Of a stretch of 64,000 nt of DNA, positions 27,395 to 34,695 are shown one piece after another. The notes under the pieces were generated by a model. That model was not told the origin of the DNA. It did not search any database and saw nothing but the letters and a program-made list of their open reading frames with translations. The DNA lies in the NCBI RefSeq assembly GCF_900103845.1, contig NZ_FNIJ01000008.1, forward strand, positions 124,001 through 188,000. The letters run 5' to 3'. Numbering within the stretch: the stretch's first letter is position 1; the number at the start of each line of letters is the position of its first letter. Both the position numbers and the translations under genes were made by a program. Source of the DNA: Pseudomonas jinjuensis. GTDB taxonomy: Bacteria > Pseudomonadota > Gammaproteobacteria > Pseudomonadales > Pseudomonadaceae.

Positions 27395-27421
27395 GAGGCC
27401 CGCGTGGGCCTCTTTTTTTTT
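27395..27421 (+). terminator. Terminator after the MFS importer
   Basis: Stem gaggccc / gggcctc with loop gcgt, followed by nine T residues. A strong intrinsic terminator 23 bp past the stop codon. Confidence 0.92.
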
Positions 27422-27444
27422 GTGTGGATACAAGTGCAATTCAT

Positions 27445-27655
27445 GGTTCCCACGCTCCTGCGTGGGAACCCATCCGGAGACGCTCCGCGTCCCATCGACG
27501 CGGGAGCGTCGAGAGCGGCATTCCCACGCAGGAGCGTGGGAACGATAGTACGAGGCCCCCTGTAGGAGCGGGCCATGCCCGCGACCCGCGCGCATGACGC
27601 GCACCTGCGTTCAGGCGCGGCGGATGGTGGATAACGCTGGCGCGTTTTGCCCTAC
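27445..27655. repeat. Cluster of three repeat families
   Basis: ggttcccacgctcctgcgtg (27445-27470) and its inverse ttcccacgcaggagcgtggg (27521-27545) are one family. A REP core sits at 27561-27584. A gtagggt-family element in inverse orientation lies at 27625-27655. Together they fill most of the 356-bp gap between the importer and the TIM-barrel gene. No gene is seen here. Confidence 0.8.
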
Positions 27656-27727
27656 GATCGCCCGGCACGGTTCCGCAAAACGAAAACGCCCGGCGCAAGG
27701 CCGGGCGTCGGTACCGCGTGTTGCAGC

Positions 27728-28543
27728 TCAGACCTGCGCCAACACCTCCAGCGCCTTCTCCAGCGCCATCCGCGCGCGCTGTTCGGCGCTCACGCCCTGC
27801 TCCATCAGTTGCCGCGTCGGGATCTCCAGGCTCAACGGAACGTTCGCCGGCAAGGTACGCAGCAGGCCGAGCAGATCGGCGTCGCCGTCGCCCGGGAAAC
27901 GCCGCTCGTTGCGCGCCTGGCGCAGGATCTCGTCCATGTCGGCCGGAACCGGGCCGGCCACGTCGCACAGCTGGGCATAGCGCATGCGCTGCGGCTCCAA
28001 CATTGCCAGGTCGTCCAGCGAGGAGCGGGAACGATTGAAGTGGAAGGCGTCGACCAGCACGCAGCCGTTCGGCCGGTCGGCGTTGGCGACGATGCGCATG
28101 GCCTGCTGCAGGTCGCGGGCGTCGGTCCAGGGCATGAATTCGAGGTGCGGGTGGATGCCGTAGCCGGCCGCCAGATCGCATAGTTCGGCGAAGTTGGCGG
28201 TCAGGCGCGCCTCGTCCGGATCGTTGCCGGCGACCAGCAGCTCGGTTCCGCCGAGCTCGGCGCCCACGGCCAGGATGGGGTCGAAGTCGGCGACGCGGGT
28301 TTCCGGCTTGAGACGGAGGATTTCCAGGTCGAGCACCCCGATGCCGGTGTCGCGCAGGCGCGCCTGGGTTTGCCGGCGCAGATCGGCGTCGGCCACCAGC
28401 GGGAAATGCTGCTCCTCCGCGGTGGCCGGCACCAGGCGCAGGCCGACGTGGCTGTAGCCGGCCCGGGCGGCGACTTCCACCATTTCCGGTGGCGACAGTT
28501 CGAGCACCGTGAGGGCGGCGAGGGAAAGGATTCGGTCGGTCAT
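27728..28543 (-). CDS. TIM-barrel sugar-phosphate isomerase/epimerase family protein
   Basis: 271 aa. AP-endonuclease-2 / xylose-isomerase-like barrel. Metal-ligand-type motifs are HLEFMPW, VLVDAFHFNRS and LCDVAGP, with a late SLEIPTRQ. The E-D-x-E pattern is that of inosose dehydratases, hydroxypyruvate isomerases and 3-dehydroshikimate dehydratases. It is not QuiC, which is present separately. Start set at ATG 28543 (MTDRILSLAAL), though ATG 28564 is possible. It lies downstream of the Gfo/Idh/MocA gene (73-bp gap including a REP), so the pair likely acts on one polyol or hydroaromatic substrate. Confidence 0.82.
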   Translation of the reverse strand: MTDRILSLAALTVLELSPPEMVEVAARAGYSHVGLRLVPATAEEQHFPLVADADLRRQTQARLRDTGIGVLDLEILRLKPETRVADFDPILAVGAELGGTELLVAGNDPDEARLTANFAELCDLAAGYGIHPHLEFMPWTDARDLQQAMRIVANADRPNGCVLVDAFHFNRSRSSLDDLAMLEPQRMRYAQLCDVAGPVPADMDEILRQARNERRFPGDGDADLLGLLRTLPANVPLSLEIPTRQLMEQGVSAEQRARMALEKALEVLAQV

Positions 28544-28597
28544 GGTTTTCACTTCATGCTGCATGGGTCGAGTGTAGGTGCGGCTGGTGGCCGCTGG

Positions 28598-28621
28598 TCG
28601 CGGGCATGGCCCGCTCCTACA
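28598..28621. repeat. REP element overlapping a stop codon
   Basis: REP core tcgcgggcatggcccgctc...ctaca. The minus-strand TAG stop of the oxidoreductase gene (28617-28619) lies within it. Confidence 0.8.
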
Positions 28622-29696
28622 GTTGATCGGGCGCGCAGGCGCGGCCGCTTTCCGCGGCCTGGCGGATCGCCTCGATCAGCGCCAGGGTGCGACCGCCGTC
28701 GGCGGCGTCGATCAGCGGCGCCTCTTCGCCACGAGCGACGCGGACGAAGTGCTGCAACTGCAGGGTCAGCGCCTCGCCCGGCGGAATGCTTTCCTCGCTC
28801 CCCAGCAGCGGCGTGTGCCAGCCGGAGCCGGCCTCGGCGTAGTGCCAGCGCTTGAGCTGCGGAATGCTCAGCGCGCCGTGGGTGCCCGCCAGCAGGTAGC
28901 ACGGCTGGTCGGCCTGGCGCGGGTAGAGCGGGCTTTCGCCGGAATCCAGCTCCCAGCTCCAGGGCGCGGCCACCGCGTCGGAACCGGTCAGGCTGCCCAG
29001 CGCGCCGTTCTCGAACTGCAGCAGCACCGCCGCGCTGTCCTCGTTGGCGAAACCGCGCACGTCGTTGCGGGTGAACGCCTGCACCTGCACCACCTCGCCG
29101 CACAGGTGGCGCAGCAGGTCGAGGTCGTGGATCAGGTTGGTCAGCAGGAAACCGGCGCCCGCTTCGCGGCGCCAGGGCGTTTCGAAATAGCTGTCGGGCT
29201 TCTGCAGCTGCCACAGCGCGGTGACGTTGATCAGCCGGCCGAGCGCACCGCCGGCGATCACCTGATGCGCCCTGGCGATCAGCGGATTGTGCCGGCGGTG
29301 GTGGCCGACCAGCACCGGCACGCCACGGCTGCGCGAAGCCTCGACCAGCGCACGGACTTCATCCAGATGCACACCCACCGGCTTCTCCAGCAGCACCGGC
29401 ACGCAGGCCTCGATGCAATCCAGGGCGGTGGCGACGTGCAGGTTGTTCGGGTTGGCGACTATCACCGCCTCGGGCCGGATGCTTTCCAGCATCCGCCGGT
29501 GATCGGCGAAATACGGCACCCCGCACCCGGCGGCGAATTCCGCGGCCTGCGGACCGGGGTCGGCCACCGCGCAAAGCTGGGCCTGCGGCACGTTGCGCAG
29601 ATGCTGGTAATGCTGCCGGCCCATGATGCCGGCGCCGATCAGGGCGATACGAAGCGGTGAGTTCAACTGCCTGTCCTCTTGTGGTTGTTGTCTCAT
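28617..29696 (-). CDS. Gfo/Idh/MocA family NAD(P)-dependent oxidoreductase
   Basis: 359 aa. N-terminal Rossmann fold IALIGAGIMGRQHYQHLRNVP, then the family motif EKPVGVHLDEV with its lysine, and GHHRRHNPLI. The C-terminal half is the alpha/beta substrate domain (GGALGRLINVTALWQ, EAGAGFLLTNLIHDLDLLRHLCGEV, with His in the NLIHDLDLL catalytic helix). Typical substrates are inositols, sugars or other cyclic polyols. Upstream of its start lie an IclR-type box at 29739 and a cggttatcgacc half-site. Operon with the TIM-barrel gene. Confidence 0.88.
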   Translation of the reverse strand: MRQQPQEDRQLNSPLRIALIGAGIMGRQHYQHLRNVPQAQLCAVADPGPQAAEFAAGCGVPYFADHRRMLESIRPEAVIVANPNNLHVATALDCIEACVPVLLEKPVGVHLDEVRALVEASRSRGVPVLVGHHRRHNPLIARAHQVIAGGALGRLINVTALWQLQKPDSYFETPWRREAGAGFLLTNLIHDLDLLRHLCGEVVQVQAFTRNDVRGFANEDSAAVLLQFENGALGSLTGSDAVAAPWSWELDSGESPLYPRQADQPCYLLAGTHGALSIPQLKRWHYAEAGSGWHTPLLGSEESIPPGEALTLQLQHFVRVARGEEAPLIDAADGGRTLALIEAIRQAAESGRACAPDQL

Positions 29697-29738
29697 GGAT
29701 TCCGAAACCAGGTTCCGGAATTAACTTTTCAGTTAATT

Positions 29739-29753
29739 TAGAACCATGTTCCA
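29739..29753. promoter_or_regulatory. IclR-type box, TGGAA-N5-TTCCA
   Basis: tagaaccatgttcca, one mismatch from a perfect 5-5-5 inverted repeat. It lies 43 bp before the oxidoreductase start. A perfect counterpart is at 32473. The neighbouring KdgR-like IclR regulator at 29957 is the natural candidate binder. Confidence 0.5.
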
Positions 29754-29782
29754 TTTTCCAAAAGAACAGACAGGACAGACTG

Positions 29783-29799
29783 TGCGGTTATCGACCGCA
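29783..29799. promoter_or_regulatory. Palindrome tgcggttatcgaccgca
   Basis: Perfect 6-bp arms tgcggt / accgca around tatcg. It contains the 12-mer cggttatcgacc, found again at 32404-32415, and the 10-mer cggttatcga of operator 2. It probably belongs to the same regulator family as the three-half-site operators. Confidence 0.5.
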
Positions 29800-29817
29800 A
29801 AAGACGGGCGGTGAAAC

Positions 29818-29933
29818 GTAGGGTGCATAACGCGCCAGCGTTATCCACCATCCCGCCCCGCCAGGGCGCTGGGCGCTGGGCTTTTCGTAGGAGCGAGCTT
29901 GCTCGCGAATCGCGGGCATGGCCCGCTCCTACA
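29818..29933. repeat. Mixed dispersed repeats
   Basis: gtagggt-family element at 29818-29854, a gtaggagcgagcttgctcgc element at 29887-29908, and a REP core at 29910-29933. They fill the gap between the oxidoreductase promoter and the end of the IclR gene. Confidence 0.8.
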
Positions 29934-29956
29934 AGGGCGGGCGGTGACCGGGAGTC

Positions 29957-30733
29957 TCAGACGAACAACTCGCTCGCCTGGCTCGCCGCCGACAGCTCGG
30001 CCACTGCCGCCAGCAGCAGCGGCGCCAGTTCGTGCAGGCGCTCTTCCGGCAGGCGGGCGCTGGGGCCGGCGATGCTCAGCACGCCGATGACTTCGGCGTC
30101 CTGCGGGCGGCGCACCACGGCGGCCAGCGCCGAGGTGCCGACCGCCGAGGTTTCCTCGACCCAGGCGTAACCGCGCTCGCGGGCGCGATGCAGGTAGTGC
30201 AGCAGCTCGTCGGTGGAACGCGGCGCATTCGGGCCGAACTGCGCGGGGTCGGCGATGCCCTGGCGCAGCACCAGTTGCAATGCCGCCTCATCGCTCAGGC
30301 TGGCCAGCCAGGCGTGGCCGGAAGCGGTATAGAACAGCGGCGCGTCGCGGCCCATGTCCGGGTCGTAGCGCAGGCCGGAGCGCGCGCCCTGGGACTTGGC
30401 GATCCAGGTCTGGCGGGTGCCGTCGATCACGCCGAGGCGCACCAGTTCGCCGCTGTCCTGGGCCAGGCGATCGAGGATCGGCTGGACGATGTCGGCGCCG
30501 CTGCTGGACAGGTAGCGGAAGCCCAGCGCCACCAGCTTGGTGGACAGCTGGTAGCGGCTGTTCTCCGGGTTCTGCCGCACGTAGCCGAGGCGGATCAGCT
30601 CGGCGAGCATGCGGTGCGCGGCGCTCTTGGGAATCTCCAGGCGCTCGGCGAGGGTCTGCAGCGGCAGGCCGCGCGGCTCGCCGGCAAGGCTTTCCAGAAG
30701 ACTGAAGGCGCGTTCGATCTGACTACCAGCCAT
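29957..30733 (-). CDS. IclR-family regulator, KdgR/IclR type
   Basis: 258 aa. N-terminal winged helix IERAFSLLESLAGEPRGLPLQTLAERLEIPKSAAHRMLAELIRLGYV, then the effector domain with LFYTASGHAWLASLSDEAAL and GYAWVEETSAVGTSALAAVV. It is divergent from the OprD-type porin. The symmetrical gagaattccggaatctc lies at 30770-30786 just upstream of its start. I infer that it binds the TGGAA-N5-TTCCA boxes ahead of 29696 and 32510, and perhaps its own promoter. Confidence 0.88.
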   Translation of the reverse strand: MAGSQIERAFSLLESLAGEPRGLPLQTLAERLEIPKSAAHRMLAELIRLGYVRQNPENSRYQLSTKLVALGFRYLSSSGADIVQPILDRLAQDSGELVRLGVIDGTRQTWIAKSQGARSGLRYDPDMGRDAPLFYTASGHAWLASLSDEAALQLVLRQGIADPAQFGPNAPRSTDELLHYLHRARERGYAWVEETSAVGTSALAAVVRRPQDAEVIGVLSIAGPSARLPEERLHELAPLLLAAVAELSAASQASELFV

Positions 30734-30814
30734 GACGAGGGGTCCGTTGCGAGTTTCGGCGGATTCTAGAAGAGAATTCCGGAATCTCGAAGCACCCGAC
30801 GCCCTTTAAAAATG

Positions 30815-30866
30815 TTCGAACTGGTTAATTACTGTTCGATAATCGCCCCAAACGACGATTATCGAA
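30815..30866 (+). promoter_or_regulatory. Three-half-site PcaR/PcaU-type operator (operator 3)
   Basis: ttcgaac (30815) and ttcgataatcg (30835-30845) are in direct orientation 20 bp apart. cgattatcgaa (30856-30866) is a perfect 11-bp inverted partner after a 10-bp gap. The segment gttcgataatcgccc differs at one position from the 15-bp PcaR site of P. putida as I recall it. It lies about 110 bp upstream of the porin start and 80 bp from the IclR start. Confidence 0.78.
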
Positions 30867-30973
30867 TTGATCCACGGGATGGGGAATTCCACTATCGGCC
30901 TCGAATCGCACCGCTGTCGTCGCCCGACCGCAGCCGGCAGCGCCTTGCCATAAATATAAAAAGGTCCACCGCA

Positions 30974-32242
30974 ATGCCTCACGTCCAGATTCCATCCGCC
31001 ACCCGCATCCTGCCCGGCCTCCTGGTTCTGGCGAGCGCAGCCAGCCTGCCCGCCCTCGCCGCCGACGGCGGTTTCCTCGAAGACGCCAAGGCCAACCTCA
31101 ACCTGCGCAACTTCTATCTGAACCGCAACTTCGTCGGCGACAGCGCCCAGGGCAAGGCGGAGGAATGGACGCAGAGCTTCATCCTCGACGCCAGATCCGG
31201 TTTCACCCCGGGCACCATCGGCGTCGGCATGGACGTGCTCGGCCTGTACAGCGTCAAGCTCGATGGCGGCCGCGGCACCGCCGGCACCCAGTTGCTGCCG
31301 GTACACGATGACGGCCGCCCGGCCGACGATTTCGGCCGCCTCGCCGTGGCCGGCAAGGCGCGCCTGTCGAAGACCGAACTGAAGGTGGGCGAGTGGATGC
31401 CGGTGCTGCCGATCCTGCGCTCCGACGACGGCCGCTCGCTGCCGCAGACCTTCCAGGGCGCGCAGGTGACGTCCGGCGAAATCACCGGCCTGACGCTCTA
31501 CGGCGGGCAGTTCCGCCAGAACAGCCCGCGCAACGACGCCAGCATGGAAGACATGAGCCTGTTCAATCGCACGGCGTTCAAGTCCGACCGCTTCAACTTC
31601 GTCGGCGGCGAGTACCGTTTCAACGGCGACCGCACCCTGGTGGGCCTGTGGAATGCCGAGCTGAAGGACATCTACCAGCAGCAATACCTGCAGGTGCAAC
31701 ACTTCCAGCCGCTCGGCGACTGGGTGCTGGGCGCCAATCTCGGCTACTTCCTGGGCAATGAGGACGGCAGCGCGCGCGCCGGTGACCTGGACAACCGCAC
31801 CGCCTCCGGGATGTTCTCGGCCAAGCGTGGCGGCAACACCTTCTACGTCGGATTGCAGAAGGTCATGGGCGACGACGAGTGGTTCCGCGTCAACGGCACC
31901 AGCGGCGGCAGCCTGGCCAACGACAGCTTCAACTCCAGCTACGACAACGCCAGGGAACGCTCCTGGCAGCTGCGCCACGACTACGACTTCGCCGCGCTCG
32001 GCGTGCCCGGCCTGACCCTGATGAACCGCTACATCCACGGCGACAACGTGCATATCGCCAACGTCACCGACGACGGCAGCGAGTGGGGCCGCGAGAGCGA
32101 GCTGGCCTACACCGTGCAGAGCGGCGCGCTGAAGAACCTCAACCTCAAGTGGCGCAACTCCAGCATGCGCCGCGACTGGGGCAGCAAGAACAGTTTCGAC
32201 GAAAACCGGCTGATCATCAGCTATCCGATTTCGCTGTTCTGA
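30974..32242 (+). CDS. OprD-family outer-membrane porin
   Basis: 422 aa. Signal peptide ends ASLPALAADGG. The mature start GGFLEDAKANLNLRNFYLNRNF is the classic OprD-family beginning. NSPRNDASMEDM, SDRFNFVGGEYRFNGDRTLVGLWNAELKDIYQQQY and YDFAALGVPGLTLMNRYIHG are OprD-family beta-barrel segments, and the chain ends ENRLIISYPISLF with the terminal Phe of outer-membrane proteins. Family members admit aromatic or hydroxylated acids and amino acids. The PcaR-like operator and location imply quinate, shikimate, protocatechuate or similar. aaaaagg ribosome site. Confidence 0.94.
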   Translation: MPHVQIPSATRILPGLLVLASAASLPALAADGGFLEDAKANLNLRNFYLNRNFVGDSAQGKAEEWTQSFILDARSGFTPGTIGVGMDVLGLYSVKLDGGRGTAGTQLLPVHDDGRPADDFGRLAVAGKARLSKTELKVGEWMPVLPILRSDDGRSLPQTFQGAQVTSGEITGLTLYGGQFRQNSPRNDASMEDMSLFNRTAFKSDRFNFVGGEYRFNGDRTLVGLWNAELKDIYQQQYLQVQHFQPLGDWVLGANLGYFLGNEDGSARAGDLDNRTASGMFSAKRGGNTFYVGLQKVMGDDEWFRVNGTSGGSLANDSFNSSYDNARERSWQLRHDYDFAALGVPGLTLMNRYIHGDNVHIANVTDDGSEWGRESELAYTVQSGALKNLNLKWRNSSMRRDWGSKNSFDENRLIISYPISLF

Positions 32243-32261
32243 TTTCCCCAATGAATCCCTC

Positions 32262-32289
32262 GCCCGCCCAGCCCCGGCGGGCTTTTTTT
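32262..32289 (+). terminator. Terminator after the porin gene
   Basis: Perfect 7-bp stem gcccgcc / ggcgggc, followed by seven T residues. It ends the porin transcript, so the flavoprotein at 32510 needs its own promoter. Confidence 0.9.
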
Positions 32290-32333
32290 GTTTGGCGGAA
32301 GGGGACGCGGGAGCGGTGGATCATGCAGAACCG

Positions 32334-32357
32334 TGTAGGAGCGGGCCATGCCCGCGA
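32334..32357. repeat. REP element
   Basis: Inverse-orientation REP core (tgtaggagcgggccatgccc...) between the porin terminator and the regulatory region of the third flavoprotein. Confidence 0.8.
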
Positions 32358-32398
32358 CAGCAAACGGGGGGCGCGCGCATGACAGGGCAGCAAGGCTG

Positions 32399-32492
32399 GT
32401 GGTCGGTTATCGACCACTAATTCCCGCAGAAGTCGGTATTCGCTTGCTCCCGAACGGACCGCCCATAAAATATGGAATCAAGTTCCATATTT
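32399..32492 (+). promoter_or_regulatory. Regulatory region of the third flavoprotein gene
   Basis: Three elements are present. First, the perfect palindrome gtggtcg-gttat-cgaccac at 32399-32417, containing the shared 12-mer cggttatcgacc. Second, a tentative promoter ttgctc (32444-32449), 16-bp spacer, taaaat (32466-32471). Third, a perfect 10-bp inverted repeat aaatatggaa-tcaag-ttccatattt at 32468-32492, an IclR-type TGGAA-N5-TTCCA box. The last overlaps the putative -10 box and ends 17 bp before the start codon, an arrangement suited to repression. Confidence 0.6.
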
Positions 32493-32509
32493 ACTCAGGA
32501 GACTCCAGG

Positions 32510-34222
32510 ATGCCCGCCGACACCCATCAAGCCGAATGCGATGTACTGGTCATCGGCTCCGGCGCCGCCGGGCTGGCGGCCGCCGTCACTGCCGCCTGGC
32601 ATGGCCAGAAGGTCATGCTGGTGGAGAAGGACCCGGTGTTCGGCGGCGCCACCGCCTGGTCCGGCGGCTGGGCCTGGGTGCCGCGCAATCCGCTGGCGAA
32701 ACGTGCGGGTATCGAGGAAGACATCGAGCAGCCGCGCACCTACCTGCGCAACGAGCTGGGCGAGCACTACGACGCCGCGCGCGTCGATGCCTTCCTCGAA
32801 GCCTGCCCGCACATGGTCGCCTTCTTCGAGAAGCACACCGCGCTGCAGTTCGCCGACGGCAACGGCATTCCCGACATGCATGGCGACACGCCCGGCGCCG
32901 CCAGCGGCGGGCACCAGGTGATCGCCGCGCCCTACGACGCCCGCGAAGTCGGCGCGCTGCTGCCGCGCCTGCGCCGGACCATGCGCGAGACCTCGTTCAT
33001 GGGCATGCCGATCATGGCGGGCGCCGATCTCGCCGCCTTCCTCAACATGACCCGCTCGCCGCGCGCCTTCCTGCATGTGTGCAGGCGCTTCGGCAGCCAT
33101 CTCTATCACCTCGCCCGCCACGGCCGCGCCATGCATCTGGTCAACGGCGTGGCGCTGGTGGCGCGTCTGGCGAAATCGGCGGAAGACCTTGGCGTGCGCC
33201 TGCTGGAATCGGCGCCGGCCAGACGGCTGCTGATCGAGGACGGCGCCGTCCGCGGCGCGCTGGTCGGCACGCCCCATGGCGACATGCGCATCCGCGCGAA
33301 GGCCGTGGTGCTCGCCGCCGGCGGCTTCCCCAACGACGACGCGCGGCGCCGGCAGCTGTTCCCGCGCGACGCCAGCGGCCACGACAACCTCGCCTTGCCG
33401 CCGCAGTCCTGCTCCGGCGACGGCCTGCGCCTCGGCGAATCGGCCGGCGGCGTGGTCGCCACGGACCTGAAATCGCCAGTGGCCTGGGCGCCGGTATCGA
33501 AGGTGCCGCATCGCGACGGCAGCGTCGGCCACTTCCCGCACATCATCGAGCGCGGCAAGCCGGGCATCATCGGCGTGCTGGCCAGCGGCAGGCGTTTCGT
33601 CAACGAGGCGCACGGCTACTACGACTACGTCTCGGCGATGGTCGAGGCGGTGCCGGAAGGCGAGGAAGTCTGCTCCTGGCTGATCTGCGACCACCGCTTC
33701 CAGCGCCGCTACGGCCTCGGCCATGCGCGCCCCGCTCCGCTGCCGGTGTGGCCGCACCTGCGCAACGGCTACCTGAAGCGCGGCGACAGCATCGAACAAC
33801 TGGCCCGCGCCTGCGACATCGACCCGGCGGGGCTCGCCGCCACCGTGGCGGAATTCAACCGCCATGCGCGCAACGGCGAGGACCCGGCATTCGGCCGCGG
33901 CTCCACGCCGTTCAACCGCAAGCAGGGAGATCCGCTGCACAAGGGGCCGAACCCCTGCGTCGCGCCCATCGAGCACGGGCCGTTCTATGCGGTGAAGGTC
34001 CAGCCGGGCTGCTTCGGCACCTTCGCCGGGCTGAAGACCGATGGCCACGCCCGGGTGCTGGATGGCGACGGCCAGCCGATCCCCGGCCTGTATGCGGCGG
34101 GCACCGACATGGCCAGCGTGTTCGGCGGCTGGTATCCGTCCGGCGGCATCAACCTCGGCCCGGCGCTGACCTTCGGCTACGTGGCCGGACGGCACATCGC
34201 CGGGGCGACGAAATATGAATGA
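32510..34222 (+). CDS. FAD-dependent dehydrogenase, KstD family, third copy
   Basis: 570 aa. FAD-binding LVIGSGAAGLAAAVTAAWHG, then GGATAWSGGWAWVPRNPLA, and a C-terminus AAGTDMASVFGGWYPSGGINLGPALTFGYVAG with the family tyrosine. Strongly similar along its length to the 21077 protein, so the two are paralogues. Cytosolic. Start ATG 32510 is backed by caggagactccagg. Single-gene unit under its own IclR-type box. I expect a ring or side-chain dehydrogenation of a hydroaromatic ketone, but the substrate is not shown by sequence. Confidence 0.87.
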   Translation: MPADTHQAECDVLVIGSGAAGLAAAVTAAWHGQKVMLVEKDPVFGGATAWSGGWAWVPRNPLAKRAGIEEDIEQPRTYLRNELGEHYDAARVDAFLEACPHMVAFFEKHTALQFADGNGIPDMHGDTPGAASGGHQVIAAPYDAREVGALLPRLRRTMRETSFMGMPIMAGADLAAFLNMTRSPRAFLHVCRRFGSHLYHLARHGRAMHLVNGVALVARLAKSAEDLGVRLLESAPARRLLIEDGAVRGALVGTPHGDMRIRAKAVVLAAGGFPNDDARRRQLFPRDASGHDNLALPPQSCSGDGLRLGESAGGVVATDLKSPVAWAPVSKVPHRDGSVGHFPHIIERGKPGIIGVLASGRRFVNEAHGYYDYVSAMVEAVPEGEEVCSWLICDHRFQRRYGLGHARPAPLPVWPHLRNGYLKRGDSIEQLARACDIDPAGLAATVAEFNRHARNGEDPAFGRGSTPFNRKQGDPLHKGPNPCVAPIEHGPFYAVKVQPGCFGTFAGLKTDGHARVLDGDGQPIPGLYAAGTDMASVFGGWYPSGGINLGPALTFGYVAGRHIAGATKYE

Positions 34223-34280
34223 GGCGCAACGGCAAGCTGGCATACTGATGGGCCGATTTCCCTGCCGCTGGAGCGCAGAA

Positions 34281-34565
34281 CATGTATCAAGACACCGCCA
34301 CCGTCACGGTCAGCGCAGAACAATTCGGCCGCGAGACCGAAGCCGTGGATAACAATGGGTGAGCATCGGCCTGGAAACCGTCTCGCCCGGCGTGTTCAAG
34401 GCGCATTTCAGGGGCCAGCTGGATGCGCCGGATGAGCCGACCCATGTGTGCGTGACGCTGAGCAACGGGCTGGCGTACTACGGCCCGATCACCGGCGGCG
34501 AGGCGAAGCCCGAAGGGGGCTGGCTGTCGTTCGAGTGCGACATGATCGAGCCGGAGTTGCTCTAG
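34281..34565 (+). pseudogene. Small two-frame ORF, possible frameshift
   Basis: ATG 34281 opens a 26-codon frame (MYQDTATVTVSAEQFGRETEAVDNNG) that stops at 34360-34362. A second frame starting GTG 34359 overlaps that stop and runs to 34565 (68 codons: SIGLETVSPGVFKAHFRGQLDAP ... WLSFECDMIEPELL). Read together they would make a protein of about 94 residues, so this is either one gene broken by a 1-base shift or two translationally coupled mini-genes. I do not recognise the family. The second part is acidic and soluble. Confidence 0.4.
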
Positions 34566-34566
34566 G

Positions 34567-34643
34567 TCGCGGGCATGGCCCGCTCCTACACGGTTTAGCT
34601 GGAATGTCCGTGTAGGGCGCATAACGCGCCAGCGTTATCCGCC
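34567..34643. repeat. REP element plus gtaggg...ttatcc element
   Basis: REP core at 34567-34590 directly after the small ORF stop, then a gtagggcgcataacgcgc element at 34612-34643. They lie between the small ORF and the convergent pcaC gene. Confidence 0.8.
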
Positions 34644-34695
34644 ACTACATCGGCACGGCCGCCAATGGCGGATGAAGCGTTCCGCTTCATTCGCC

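Noticed and set aside
18902-34222. Steroid degradation cluster, from the three KstD-like flavoproteins
   Set aside because: No other steroid genes (kstR, kshAB, hsa, mce) are present; context is quinate/protocatechuate catabolism.
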